A stretch of 42,595 bases of DNA, taken from Sedimentisphaerales bacterium (GTDB taxonomy: Bacteria > Planctomycetota > Phycisphaerae > Sedimentisphaerales > Anaerohalosphaeraceae). This document shows, piece by piece, positions 32,122 through 41,719 of the stretch. The first letter of the stretch is position 1. Every line of letters begins with the position of its first letter. The notes beneath the pieces are model-generated. The model saw only the letters and a list, made by a program, of their open reading frames with translations. It did not search any database and was not told the origin of the DNA. The position numbers and the translations under genes are program-made. The stretch is from assembly GCA_028282905.1 (NCBI GenBank), contig JANQGW010000243.1, positions 1 to 42,595 of the forward strand, in the 5' to 3' direction.

Positions 32122-32153
32122 CCCCTGTATGATATCCATCATACGTAATGGGG
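32122..32153 (+). promoter_or_regulatory. Second hairpin in the leader of the large LamG gene
   Basis: GTATGAT at 32127-32133 pairs with ATCATAC at 32138-32144 around a 4-base loop; CCCC at 32122-32125 and GGGG at 32150-32153 can extend it across a small interior gap. The near-palindrome could also be an operator. It lies 110-140 bases before the next start codon. Confidence 0.4.
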
Positions 32154-32265
32154 GCAGTCTTCGTCAAGGTTTTAATCCGTTTTGGGCCCGGAAGTCTCAA
32201 TGATTGTAGTGAAATGTATCATTTTTGGGTCAAAATATTTTATTAACTTTGTTCGGAGGATTCTT

Positions 32266-35200
32266 ATGATGAACAGTAAGAATGTAATGTTGACGATGTT
32301 ATTCATGGGATTGTTGGGGGTACTTGCCCAGGCGGGCACCTTCAGTACGATTGACTGGAACAGTGACGCGGATTTGCCGCTGTCCAGTGCTTTTAACTAC
32401 ACCCATGCGGTTGACTTGGCAAATGTCGATGGAACTGCAACGATTGCCGGGGTGACGTTTGAGCAGAAGAGTGTTGTAGCTTGGGCGGATGGGCCTGTCA
32501 CAGGAGCCGATTGGAGCATTAATGGTATCCAATTTACCCATCCGACGCTGACTGCCTCGGGACCATCCGGCTCGGACAGCGGTGCGCTGATGACGGGATT
32601 GGCAGGTGGTGATGCAGGTAACACAGGCAGCAATGTGCATACGATTGTGCTTGAGGGATTAACGCCCAATACCGATTATATCTTTACGTTTTTCAGTCCG
32701 AAATGGGGCGATAATGTCACCCGTACGGGAACACTGGACGGCAGCGATGATGGTTTGGATACAGGTGCAACACTGTTGGTCAATCAGGACAATAACCAGC
32801 AGGCCTTGATTATTCAGTATTCCTATAACTCCGGTTCCGAAACGACATTTACGATGCAGATGACCAGTGATACTTCCGGTAATACGCTACACACCTATTC
32901 TTTTACAAATGAGGTTGCTGCGGAAGAGTTGCCGGTGATTATTGAACCGGTCAGCCCAGCAAACGGGGCCGCTTCTCTGAAGCCAAGTGAGGTCGAATTG
33001 ACCTGGCAGGAAAAGTTTACCGAAAGCACCAATCTGACATTCGACGTTTATCTGGATCCGAATGAAACCAAGGTTACAAATATGGATGCCGCCACGCTGG
33101 TCAGCGATGACCAGACGGCATTTAACTATTTTCCGAGTCCGATGCTGGATGATGCTAAAACCTACTATTGGCGTGTGGTCGGCTATGTGGACAGCGTGAA
33201 TGATCCAAACCAGACAACCGATGTCTGGTCATTTACGACCGGTTATGAAGTGTCACATTGGGATCTGGTTGACTGGACCGAAGATGCTGATTCTCAAATT
33301 GCTCTGGGCAAAACCTATACTCATGCGGTTAACTTTAATGCCGATGAGGCTTCGACGACGGTTGTTAACGGTATTGTGTTTGAAAATGATTCAGATCAGA
33401 CCGGGACAAATTGGACGCTGGATGGTGCCCCGGATGGATATGGCGGCGGAACCATCAATGTGGCCGGTGGCGGGGCGGCTTTGCTGTCGAATTTCTGGTA
33501 CAAGGGAGACGGTTCAACGAGTACCCTGACACTGACCGGCCTGACGCCGGATGAAAATTATGTCCTGACACTTTATGCACGAGGATGGGATTCCTCAACC
33601 GGCAGCCGTTCTACCAATGTGACAACCAGCGACGATGTACGTACTGAATATCTGGCCCAGGACGAGATACCGTTTGGTGAAGGGCGCTTGTTTAGATTTT
33701 CTTATACCGCAGAAGCATCAGGAGAGTTGTTGGTGACCTTCGACAACGTCAATGGAACCTGGCTGCATTATGCGTTTTCAAACGAAGTGGATGGTCCTTA
33801 TCTGGTGCCGACTCCGGGAGTTGGCGAAGCGATTAACTATGACGATGTGCTGAACTGGTCCTTTGAAAATAGTGACGTTGCCTCTCGGACGTATAATGTC
33901 ACAGTGACAACTGATCCGAATCTGACGGAGAATGTGCAAAGTGCGTCTGATTTGACGGCAGCGACATTTGATCCGACCCTTGATCCGGAAACGGATTACT
34001 ACTGGCAGGTGGAAGTCGAAGACGGTGGTGTCCTGGTTTATACCGGCCCGGTCTGGAACTTCAATACCCATCCGGCCGGAGACGCGGCCAAGGTGCTTGA
34101 GTGGAAGTTTGAAGACGGGCTTGGCGCGACTGTTGAACAAACCGGTTCCTCTGATAATGCTGATGGTGTACTGGTAGGCTTTGCCGATCCGAACAACGAT
34201 CTGAGCATGTCGGTAACAGGCCTGGTCGGTCAGGCACTGGAACTGAATGGCTTGAGTGAATATGTCGATGTCAGTGCCGCACATCCTTACATGCCGACCG
34301 GTGACGGTCAGTACTTTGCCGTTTCGGGTTATTTCCGGACATTTGGCGATTTCGGTCCGCTGTTTTCGATGCGTAAATCAGGCGAAGCGACCGGTCCGGA
34401 TGATGTTCCGCTGATTGATATCGCGATGGGTACCGCCGGTGTCGATGTAGTGCCGGGAGCGATTTGTCTGACAGTCCGTGATGACACAGGTTCGATTAAA
34501 TTTGATACAACCACTGCCACATTCAATGACGGCCGATGGCATAACTTTATTGTGACACGGGCACTGGATGACTGGACGTTGTATGTCGATGGTGTCGAAG
34601 AGATTGTCTTGACAAATGCTGCCACCGGTGCTGTCACACTCGACTGGCTCGCGCTGGGCTCGTCAATACGCTGGCAGGAAACCGATTGGGGCAACGGCAA
34701 ATACAACCAAATCTGGTTTGACGGTCAGTTGGACGAATACACCGTTTGGTCGGGCATTCTGCAATCGGGTCAGATTGAAACATTGGCTTCGATTGTGCCG
34801 CCGCAGGGCGACATCGATTTTGATTTGGATACGGATGTGACCGATCTGAACGCCATGACACAAGTCTGGCTGGACGATTCAATGACACCGGTTCAGGTGG
34901 ATGTGGTTCTTGAGGATATGGAATCTTATACGTCCGATCCGAATAGTTATAACATGAAGTGGATGCCGGTTGAAGCCGATGATCTGGGGACGACAACATT
35001 GACTCCGCAGGTTGATCCTAACGATGCGGGCAATACCGTGATGCGGATGGACTTTGACTTTGCGGGTCAGCAACAGATCCAGAGCCGCTTCTGGCTGCTG
35101 GAAGACCGGGTGGACTTCGCAGTCTTCGACCAGTTCAAGATTCGGATCAAGGTCTTGCCGGCGACCGATGCAGACGTCTTCTTCATGAATATCTTTGACG

Positions 35201-35562
35201 GCCGTGGATTGGTTGATCCAGCCAATGAAGATCTGTATTACAAAGGTCAGATGCAGATTGATTTGACACAGGTTCCTGTGGATCAGTGGGTTGAACTGGT
35301 GATTGAGATTCGCGAAGATTTCGCCGGCACCGGTAACGGTGGACCCTTGACCTGCCATGATCTGTATCGTTTCACAGTGGCAGCTTACGATGAAGACAGC
35401 GCCGGTTCCGGTTCGGTCTTAATTGATACCCTTGCGTTAGCGGATGCAACCGAAACCTGTGTTGTAGAAGTTGGCGCTTTGATTCCGGACTTCAACGGTG
35501 ACTGTCTTGTGAATCTGCTGGATTTTGCACAGTTGGCCGAGAATTGGATGGCCGGTCTGTAA
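32266..35562 (+). CDS. Large secreted protein: two module B domains, FN3-like, LamG, CBM-like, two dockerin-like segments
   Basis: 1098 aa with a signal peptide to about residue 24 (LLGVLAQA/GTFSTIDW). Module B, copy 1, about 25-218 (FSTIDWNSDADLPLSSA, GGDAGNTGSNVHTI); FN3-like 220-324; module B, copy 2, more divergent, about 330-507 (WDLVDWTEDAD, DGDGSTST-type strand, YAFSNEVDG); FN3-like 510-605; LamG 608-830 (AKVLEWKFEDGLG, FAVSGYFRTF); an internal dockerin-like segment at 848-870 (DIDFDLDTDVTDLNAMTQVW); a further beta-sandwich resembling a carbohydrate-binding module at 878-1062 (VVLEDMESYTSDPNSYNMKW); and a terminal dockerin-like segment (FNGDCLVNLLDFAQLAENW). No catalytic residues are recognised. 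ATG 32266 or 32269 follows GGAGGA at 32255-32260; the longer upstream frame lacks a site. It is probably the main surface glycan-binding protein of the second cassette. Confidence 0.8.
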   Translation: MMNSKNVMLTMLFMGLLGVLAQAGTFSTIDWNSDADLPLSSAFNYTHAVDLANVDGTATIAGVTFEQKSVVAWADGPVTGADWSINGIQFTHPTLTASGPSGSDSGALMTGLAGGDAGNTGSNVHTIVLEGLTPNTDYIFTFFSPKWGDNVTRTGTLDGSDDGLDTGATLLVNQDNNQQALIIQYSYNSGSETTFTMQMTSDTSGNTLHTYSFTNEVAAEELPVIIEPVSPANGAASLKPSEVELTWQEKFTESTNLTFDVYLDPNETKVTNMDAATLVSDDQTAFNYFPSPMLDDAKTYYWRVVGYVDSVNDPNQTTDVWSFTTGYEVSHWDLVDWTEDADSQIALGKTYTHAVNFNADEASTTVVNGIVFENDSDQTGTNWTLDGAPDGYGGGTINVAGGGAALLSNFWYKGDGSTSTLTLTGLTPDENYVLTLYARGWDSSTGSRSTNVTTSDDVRTEYLAQDEIPFGEGRLFRFSYTAEASGELLVTFDNVNGTWLHYAFSNEVDGPYLVPTPGVGEAINYDDVLNWSFENSDVASRTYNVTVTTDPNLTENVQSASDLTAATFDPTLDPETDYYWQVEVEDGGVLVYTGPVWNFNTHPAGDAAKVLEWKFEDGLGATVEQTGSSDNADGVLVGFADPNNDLSMSVTGLVGQALELNGLSEYVDVSAAHPYMPTGDGQYFAVSGYFRTFGDFGPLFSMRKSGEATGPDDVPLIDIAMGTAGVDVVPGAICLTVRDDTGSIKFDTTTATFNDGRWHNFIVTRALDDWTLYVDGVEEIVLTNAATGAVTLDWLALGSSIRWQETDWGNGKYNQIWFDGQLDEYTVWSGILQSGQIETLASIVPPQGDIDFDLDTDVTDLNAMTQVWLDDSMTPVQVDVVLEDMESYTSDPNSYNMKWMPVEADDLGTTTLTPQVDPNDAGNTVMRMDFDFAGQQQIQSRFWLLEDRVDFAVFDQFKIRIKVLPATDADVFFMNIFDGRGLVDPANEDLYYKGQMQIDLTQVPVDQWVELVIEIREDFAGTGNGGPLTCHDLYRFTVAAYDEDSAGSGSVLIDTLALADATETCVVEVGALIPDFNGDCLVNLLDFAQLAENWMAGL

Positions 35563-35581
35563 GAGGTGATTAACGGTCAGC

Positions 35582-35607
35582 GGGGGCGGGCCGAGCGGCT
35601 CGCCTCC
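35582..35607 (+). terminator. GC-rich hairpin after the large LamG gene
   Basis: GGGGGCGGGCC at 35582-35592 pairs with GGCTCGCCTCC at 35597-35607 with two G-U pairs and a 4-base loop; TTTT follows about 8 bases later. It lies in the 77-base gap before the pseudopilin gene and may be a terminator. Confidence 0.6.
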
Positions 35608-35639
35608 TAGCCTGTTTTAAGTTTTAGAAAGGTTGTAAA

Positions 35640-36440
35640 ATGCGGATAGCAGCTTCAAACAAAAAAGGATTTACGTTGATCGAACTGCTGGTGGTGATTG
35701 CGATTATCGCGTTGCTGATGTCGATTATCATGCCGGCGTTGAGGAAAGTCAAGGAACAGGCAAAGATTGCAGTCTGCCTGAGCAATACCAAGCAGTTGAC
35801 CACGGTCTGGATTTTGTATGCTGACGAAAATGACAGCAAGCTTGTCAGTGCCTACTACTGGACGCCTCCAATCATGCACCCCGGCACTACAAACCTCCTG
35901 CCTCTTGACAAACAGTTGGATGATCTTGAAAGAGGCCCGCTGTTTCAGTATCTTGGCGACAGCAAGGGTATTTACCGCTGTCCCACACAAAAGAGAGAAC
36001 TGGCCCGTTCGTACAATATTTCTCACGCGATGAATCCCGACCGAGGACCAGCCGGCGGCGGTCTGGATCCGTTGGACTGGGCCGGTGAAAGTCCTGATAT
36101 CCCGCTGGTGACAAAACTGGCAAATATTAAGAATACAAACGGCCGGCTGGTCTTTGTCGATGAGTTCCATGTGACCTGGGGGCCGTGGACGATTTGGTAT
36201 TCTAAAGAATCCTGGTGGAATCAGCCGCCGGTTCAGCACAATGAGGGAACGGTCTTCAGCTTTGCGGATGGCCACAGCGAACGCTGGAAATGGCATGATG
36301 ACCGCACGATGGAACTGGGCCTGCTGTCTTTTGAAGATTACAGTGCCAGTTACGGGTATGGTAATGCACCTTCACCGGATAATGAAGACCTCCACAAAGT
36401 TCAGCGAGCTTATTGGGGCAAGATGGGATATACGCGTTAA
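35640..36440 (+). CDS. Type II secretion pseudopilin-like protein with H-X9-DG motif, second copy
   Basis: 266 aa. The prepilin signal is KKGFTLIELLVVIAIIALLM with a standard Gly before the cleavage point, unlike the Ala of the copy at 18530. The motif H-X9-DG runs from His200 to Asp210-Gly211 (HNEGTVFSFADG). The two copies are similar at the N-terminal helix (AVCLxxxKQLT, LYADEN) and at the motif and differ between. The start ATG 35640 follows AGAAAGG. The gene stands between the large LamG protein and a PEP-CTERM protein with the same module. A role in display or secretion of neighbouring proteins is suggested by position only. Confidence 0.88.
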   Translation: MRIAASNKKGFTLIELLVVIAIIALLMSIIMPALRKVKEQAKIAVCLSNTKQLTTVWILYADENDSKLVSAYYWTPPIMHPGTTNLLPLDKQLDDLERGPLFQYLGDSKGIYRCPTQKRELARSYNISHAMNPDRGPAGGGLDPLDWAGESPDIPLVTKLANIKNTNGRLVFVDEFHVTWGPWTIWYSKESWWNQPPVQHNEGTVFSFADGHSERWKWHDDRTMELGLLSFEDYSASYGYGNAPSPDNEDLHKVQRAYWGKMGYTR

Positions 36441-36576
36441 CGTCTCTCGTCGGGATTAAAAGGCAATTCAAATCAATGCTGGTTGAGGTTGAGTTATTGA
36501 GCCGCTTGTCTCAATTGGTGATTGATATTAGCTGATCAGATTCAGCAATAAATTACTTGATGGCTCTGGAGGAAGA

Positions 36577-37296
36577 ATGATGAAAAAGATGAATGCAGTA
36601 GTGGCAATGGTATTAATGGTTTCATTGGGAATCGCTCAGGCGGGTGTATTTACCACCATCGACTGGAACAGCGATGCAGATCTGCCGCTCAGCAGTGCGG
36701 TAAACTACACCCATGTGGTCGATCTGGATCCTGCAAATGACGGAACGATTGATTTTGGCGGTATCACCGTCACCCAAAAACCGGCTGCCGGATTTGCGGA
36801 TGGCCCGGTGATCGGGACCGACTGGAGTATCACGGGTGTCCAGTTCCTCTATCAGGGAGCTGCCGCAGGTCCGACGGGTGCTGCCAGCGATGTCCTGAAA
36901 ACAGCTTTGGCCGGTGGTGATGCAGGCAATACAGGCAGTCCTGTTCACGCGATTACCATCGAAGGCCTGACGCAGAATACCGACTATATTTTTACCTGGT
37001 TCAGTCCGCTGTGGGGTGACGTTGTCAGCCGTACCGGAACACTGGACGGCAGCGATGACGGCCTTGATGCCGGTGCAGCTCTGGCGGTCAACCAGGACAA
37101 TGACCAGCAGTCGCTGATTATTCGTTATGCCTATAATTCCGGTGACAACACGACGTTTACCATGCAGATTACCAATGATACGGCAGGCAACACGCTGCAT
37201 ACGTATGCGTTTGCCAACGAAGTTGTGCCGGAACCGGCGACATTGGCATTGCTGGGGCTTGGCGGTCTTGGCCTTTTGCGTCGTCATAAAGCCTAA
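36577..37296 (+). CDS. PEP-CTERM protein consisting of module B alone
   Basis: 239 aa. Signal peptide about 1-22 (VSLGIAQA/GVFTTIDW). The mature part is one module B domain, nearly collinear with residues 25-218 of the protein at 32266 (TTIDWNSDADLPLSSAVNYT, GGDAGNTGSPVHAITIEGLT, LWGDVVSRTGTLDGSDDGLD). The C-terminus is a PEP-CTERM signal, VPEPATLALLGLGGLGLL then a basic RRHKA tail, for exosortase-dependent sorting. The start ATG 36577 (or 36580) follows GGAGGAAG. The relation to its large neighbour is the same as that between the protein at 9534 and those at 4780 and 10513, although module A and module B differ in sequence. Function is unknown; anchored display of a binding module is the simplest reading. 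Confidence 0.85.
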   Translation: MMKKMNAVVAMVLMVSLGIAQAGVFTTIDWNSDADLPLSSAVNYTHVVDLDPANDGTIDFGGITVTQKPAAGFADGPVIGTDWSITGVQFLYQGAAAGPTGAASDVLKTALAGGDAGNTGSPVHAITIEGLTQNTDYIFTWFSPLWGDVVSRTGTLDGSDDGLDAGAALAVNQDNDQQSLIIRYAYNSGDNTTFTMQITNDTAGNTLHTYAFANEVVPEPATLALLGLGGLGLLRRHKA

Positions 37297-37332
37297 CGGC
37301 TTGAAGAATGTTAAGAATTTATGACAGTAGTT

Positions 37333-37366
37333 ATTGATGTGGACTGTTTTCGCAGTCCACATCAAT
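37333..37366 (+). terminator. Perfect 14-bp hairpin after the second PEP-CTERM gene
   Basis: ATTGATGTGGACTG at 37333-37346 pairs exactly with 37353-37366 around the loop TTTTCG. It begins 36 bases after the stop. It is the best stem in the window and probably a terminator or end-protecting hairpin. The rest of the gap up to 37540 shows no gene. Confidence 0.75.
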
Positions 37367-37540
37367 TCTATTCACGAAGGGGGTTGTTTGATCAGACGTA
37401 GAAGCTCTTTCGAAATTGTTTGTTAATAATGCAGGATTCAAATTCAGCAAACACTTTTAAAACGGCTTTTTAAATATGGTTATTCCAAAGCGGGTGTATG
37501 GTGTTCAGTATAATCAGAGAAAATGCTCAGGAGAAATGAA

Positions 37541-40500
37541 GTGAAAACAAGGTATCTGGCATGTATCGTTATTCTAATTGGGATTGGGGTTTTGGGAGCG
37601 TCTGTGTCAGCGGCATCAGCAGTACAGGTGAACGATTTACGCTGTGAATATGCGGTTAATCCGCTCGGCGTGGATGTTCTTCAGCCGCGGCTGTTCTGGA
37701 AATTGACTGCGGTTACCCCCGGCACGCGGCATCAATATCAGACAGCGTATCAAATCCTTGTCGCCTCAAGTTCTGCGGCACTGGATGCCGGAAACGGCGA
37801 TATCTGGGATTCGGGCAAGGTCGTTTCCGGTCAATCCACACAGCTTACTTATGGCGGGCCGGCACTGGTTTCAAACACCTCTTATTTTTGGAAAGTTCGC
37901 TGCTGGGATAAGTCCGATCGGCCGAGTGACTGGTCAGAGACGGCTTACTGGTCCATGGGACTGCTGAATGGTTCAGACTGGCAGGCGCAATGGATCGGCT
38001 CATGGGACGATTCTTCCGTCGCTTGGGACGATGCCCAATGGATTTGGTACCCGGAGGGCAATCCCGCCAGCAGTGCGCCGCCTGCAGCCCGTTATTTTCG
38101 CCGAAGTTTTACGATTGTCAATGTCAGTCAGATTGAAAGTGCGTCCTGTATTATCACTGCTGATGATGCTTTTGAAATGTTTGTCAACGGCCAGAGTGTC
38201 TATAGTGATAATCAGGTTGACGGCTGGAAATCGGTCGAGGTTTTTGACATCGCACAACACCTGCAAGATGGAAACAATGTTCTGGCTGTTCGGGCCATCA
38301 ATAATGGTTTGGGTGCAAATCCTGCCGGGTGGATTGGAAAAATCAGCATCAATTTACAACCTGGCTCACTGGATTTGAATACGAGTAACCAGTGGCTTAC
38401 AAGCAACACAGAACAGTCGAACTGGAATATGGTTGGTTTTGACGATTCATCCTGGGCGAATTCGCTTGAAATGGGGCAAATGGGTATCGGTCCGTGGGGG
38501 ACGGTGTCGGCGGTTTCATCCGGAGGTCTTCCAATCTTCCGCAAGGGCTTTGATGTTTCAAAAACCGTGGAAAAGGCCTTGGTGTATGTCACCGGGTTGG
38601 GCCATTACCGTCTTTCCCTAAACGGTCAGCAAGTGGGCGATCAGTTCATGGCGCAGGCCTGGACGATGTACGACAAGACGGTATTTTATGATACCTATGA
38701 TATCACCAGCCAACTCCAAAGCGGCGAAAACTGCTTTGGGATGATGTTGGGCAAGGGCTTTTACGACACCGAAGGCGACCGACGTATTCATGGTGTTAAT
38801 GTTTCACGACCATTGAAACTGTGTTTGCAGACTTTCATCCGTTATACCGACGGCAGCACAGAGACGGTTCTCAGTGACGGCAGTTGGAAAGTTACCGCCG
38901 GGCCAATTACACACAACGCAGTCATCGGCGGCAGTGACTACGATGCTCGAAAACTTCCAGCCGGTTGGGATACCGCCAGTTTCGACGATTCGGCCTGGTC
39001 AGCTGCAACTGTGACGACGTCGCCCGCACAGACAATTAAATCGGCTTATGGGGTTCCGCTGAAATCATATGAAGTGTTTACGCCAGTCAGTGTTAATGAA
39101 CCGCAGCCGGGTTATTTTGTATATAATTTTGGCCAGAATACGTCGTCGCGGCCGCGTATTACCGTGCAGGGCCAGGCTGGTCAGCAAATTCGACTGACAC
39201 CGTCTGAGCAGCGTCAGGGCCAGACCAATAATCAAAACGACGGGACCGGCCGTGTTAGTCAGTCCGGGATGGGATCGCCGCAATACTGTGTCTATACACT
39301 TTCCGGCGACGGCGAAGAAACCTGGTCGCCAGCCTTTTACTATACCGGCTTTCAGTATATCGAAGCCTATGGCGCGGTTCCGGAAGGCGAGCCGAATCCT
39401 GATAACTTACCAGTGATCAAGAGCATTCAGGCGATTCATTCCCGTGCGGCGATGCCAGTGGTTGGTTCATTTGAGTGCTCGAATGAATTGTTCAATAAAA
39501 TCCACAAACTGGTGGACTGGGCCGTTCAGACCAATAGTGCTCACGTTTCCACCGACTGTCCGCATCGGGAAAAGCTCGGCTGGCTGGAACAAAGTTACCT
39601 GATGGGGCCATCATCGGCGTGGATTTATGATATCTCACGCTACTACACCAAAATCTGCATGGATATTCGCGATTCGCAGACTGCTAACGGTAAGATTTAC
39701 ACCGTCGCTCCGAATTACCCGGCGTTTTCAGGCGGTTTCCGTTATACACCCGAATGGGGAGCGGCAGGGGTTTTTAACCCGTGGATACTGTATCAGTGGT
39801 ACGGTGACCGCAAGGTACTTGAGGACAATTATGTGATGATGAAGGGCTTTGTCGATTATATGGAATCAACCTCGACCGATTTAGTCCCGATTGCCGGTTT
39901 GGGCGACTGGTACGACTACGGTCACGGCCAATCGCCGGGCGCATCACGTTTTACGCCGCTGGAACTGAGTGCGATGGAAATATTCCATATGTGTACAAAA
40001 ATAGTCGCCGATACTGCAGGCGTACTGGGTAATACTTCTGACCAAACCGCCTATCAGCAATTGGCCGACAATATTAAAAGCAAGTTCAACGAGAAGTATT
40101 TTAACGACACCGATGAATATACGAATAACGGAAGCTGTCAAACGGCTAACTCCATGGCGTTGGTTGCCGGGTTGGTTCCGGCAGGAAAAGAGCAGGCTGT
40201 TCTGCAGAAGATTATTGACGATATTCGTGCCCGAGGTAATCAACAAACCTCTGGCGATATTGGACACAGATTCCTCATTACCGCCTTACGGAATGCCGGC
40301 CGCAGCGATGTCATTTTCGACATGACCAATCGGACCAATACCGGCAGTTATGGTGGCATTGTGACCAAGGGCTGGACGTCCATGCCGGAGACATGGAATG
40401 TCAATCTCGGCCTGTCGCTGAATCACATGATGCTGGGCCACATTCAGGAATGGATGCAGGAATCACTGGTCGGCATTACTCCTGACCCGCAGGGGCCGGG

Positions 40501-41647
40501 CTTTAAGAAGTTTATCATCAATCCGCAGCCGGTGGATGATATAACCTGGGCCAATGGTCAGCATCAGTGCCCCTACGGCCTCATCAAGAGCCATTGGACG
40601 CTGCAGAACAACCAGTTTACGCTGAACATCGAAGTGCCTGTCAATACCGAAGCAACCGTTTATATTCCTGCGGCTGATCCGACACTGGTCATGGAAGGTG
40701 CCGGCCAGGCACAGAATGCAGTCGGCGTGACTTTCCTGCGAACCGAAGACGGCTGGGCGGTCTTTCGTGTCAAGTCCGGCGTCTATTCGTTTCGTGCTTC
40801 ACAGAATGCAGAGCCTAAAGCCGTTAAAATTGCCGAGTGGCGTATCGACGAGTTGTCCGCTACAGAGGTTCCGGAAACTTTCGGCCAAGCGTCCGGTTTG
40901 CTGCAAGGCCAGGCCGATTGGGTTCGTGGATTTATCGGAAACTGTACCACTTTTGACCAGCCGGATGAGTACATTGACATGAGTGTTCCGATGAACTGGC
41001 CGTTTGATGCGGATCGGGCATTCTCGGTCAGTGGTTACTTTAAGACGTTGGATGAATACGGTCCGATTTTCAGCTTCCGTAATGATACGGACGATAACCC
41101 GATTTTTGGATTGCATGTCGGGGCCGAAGGCCTTCACTTCAATCCCGGCGAATTGCTTTTTATCGCACGAGATGCCGGAGAAAGTATCTCTAATGTGCAG
41201 TCGGCAACAACTGTCAACGACGGTCTGTGGCACAGTTTTGCGATTACCCGTTCAGCCGAGGGAATCTTTTCTGTTTATCTGGACGGTGAGTTGAAAGGTA
41301 CTGTTTCCGATTCGGCTCTGGCGTACGATGTCAATTACAATGCATTGGGCAAAGAGCTGCGTTGGGAGTTAACCAATTGGCAATCGGCCAATCCCGTATA
41401 TCACAGTCTGGAAGGGGCAGTTGATGAATTTGTTCTCTGGGACGGCGTACTGTCCTCAGAGCAGATTGCCTATTATGTTGCTCCACTGCCGGGCGATGTA
41501 AACCGGGACATGTTTGTAGATATTTTCGATATTAGAGAGCTTGCTGGCAATTGGGTAGAGAATGCTCCCGGATCTGATATTAACGGCAGTGGTCGGGTTG
41601 ATCTGGAAGATTTTTCACACATCTGTTCCGATTGGGTGATATTTTAA
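37541..41647 (+). CDS. Alpha-L-rhamnosidase, GH78, with LamG and double dockerin-like end
   Basis: 1368 aa, secreted (signal peptide to about residue 25, GASVSAASA). Order: FN3-like N-domain (VNPLGVDVLQPRLFWKL), a galactose-binding-like domain at about 160-290 (WDDAQWIWYPEG), the rhamnosidase N-domain from about 345 (YVTGLGHYRLSLNGQQVGD), then the (alpha/alpha)6 catalytic barrel from about 637 to 970 with the family signature DCPHREKLGW at 672-681, and GGIVTKGWTSMPETWN further on; a C-terminal beta-sandwich to about 1087; a LamG domain 1095-1310; and two dockerin-like EF-hand segments (GDVNRDMFVDIFDIRELAGN and DINGSGRVDLEDF). It removes alpha-linked L-rhamnose by inversion. The start is taken as GTG 37541 with AGGAGA at 37528-37533; ATG 37523 overlaps that site. 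LamG plus dockerin-like ends are unusual additions to GH78 and match the non-enzymatic proteins of the locus. Confidence 0.9.
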   Translation: MKTRYLACIVILIGIGVLGASVSAASAVQVNDLRCEYAVNPLGVDVLQPRLFWKLTAVTPGTRHQYQTAYQILVASSSAALDAGNGDIWDSGKVVSGQSTQLTYGGPALVSNTSYFWKVRCWDKSDRPSDWSETAYWSMGLLNGSDWQAQWIGSWDDSSVAWDDAQWIWYPEGNPASSAPPAARYFRRSFTIVNVSQIESASCIITADDAFEMFVNGQSVYSDNQVDGWKSVEVFDIAQHLQDGNNVLAVRAINNGLGANPAGWIGKISINLQPGSLDLNTSNQWLTSNTEQSNWNMVGFDDSSWANSLEMGQMGIGPWGTVSAVSSGGLPIFRKGFDVSKTVEKALVYVTGLGHYRLSLNGQQVGDQFMAQAWTMYDKTVFYDTYDITSQLQSGENCFGMMLGKGFYDTEGDRRIHGVNVSRPLKLCLQTFIRYTDGSTETVLSDGSWKVTAGPITHNAVIGGSDYDARKLPAGWDTASFDDSAWSAATVTTSPAQTIKSAYGVPLKSYEVFTPVSVNEPQPGYFVYNFGQNTSSRPRITVQGQAGQQIRLTPSEQRQGQTNNQNDGTGRVSQSGMGSPQYCVYTLSGDGEETWSPAFYYTGFQYIEAYGAVPEGEPNPDNLPVIKSIQAIHSRAAMPVVGSFECSNELFNKIHKLVDWAVQTNSAHVSTDCPHREKLGWLEQSYLMGPSSAWIYDISRYYTKICMDIRDSQTANGKIYTVAPNYPAFSGGFRYTPEWGAAGVFNPWILYQWYGDRKVLEDNYVMMKGFVDYMESTSTDLVPIAGLGDWYDYGHGQSPGASRFTPLELSAMEIFHMCTKIVADTAGVLGNTSDQTAYQQLADNIKSKFNEKYFNDTDEYTNNGSCQTANSMALVAGLVPAGKEQAVLQKIIDDIRARGNQQTSGDIGHRFLITALRNAGRSDVIFDMTNRTNTGSYGGIVTKGWTSMPETWNVNLGLSLNHMMLGHIQEWMQESLVGITPDPQGPGFKKFIINPQPVDDITWANGQHQCPYGLIKSHWTLQNNQFTLNIEVPVNTEATVYIPAADPTLVMEGAGQAQNAVGVTFLRTEDGWAVFRVKSGVYSFRASQNAEPKAVKIAEWRIDELSATEVPETFGQASGLLQGQADWVRGFIGNCTTFDQPDEYIDMSVPMNWPFDADRAFSVSGYFKTLDEYGPIFSFRNDTDDNPIFGLHVGAEGLHFNPGELLFIARDAGESISNVQSATTVNDGLWHSFAITRSAEGIFSVYLDGELKGTVSDSALAYDVNYNALGKELRWELTNWQSANPVYHSLEGAVDEFVLWDGVLSSEQIAYYVAPLPGDVNRDMFVDIFDIRELAGNWVENAPGSDINGSGRVDLEDFSHICSDWVIF

Positions 41648-41719
41648 ACGGAAGGTGCATTGAATTTCATTAATGTTTTTCTTCATGGGGGAATTAAGTT
41701 AGAAAGAGCGAGAGTGAGC

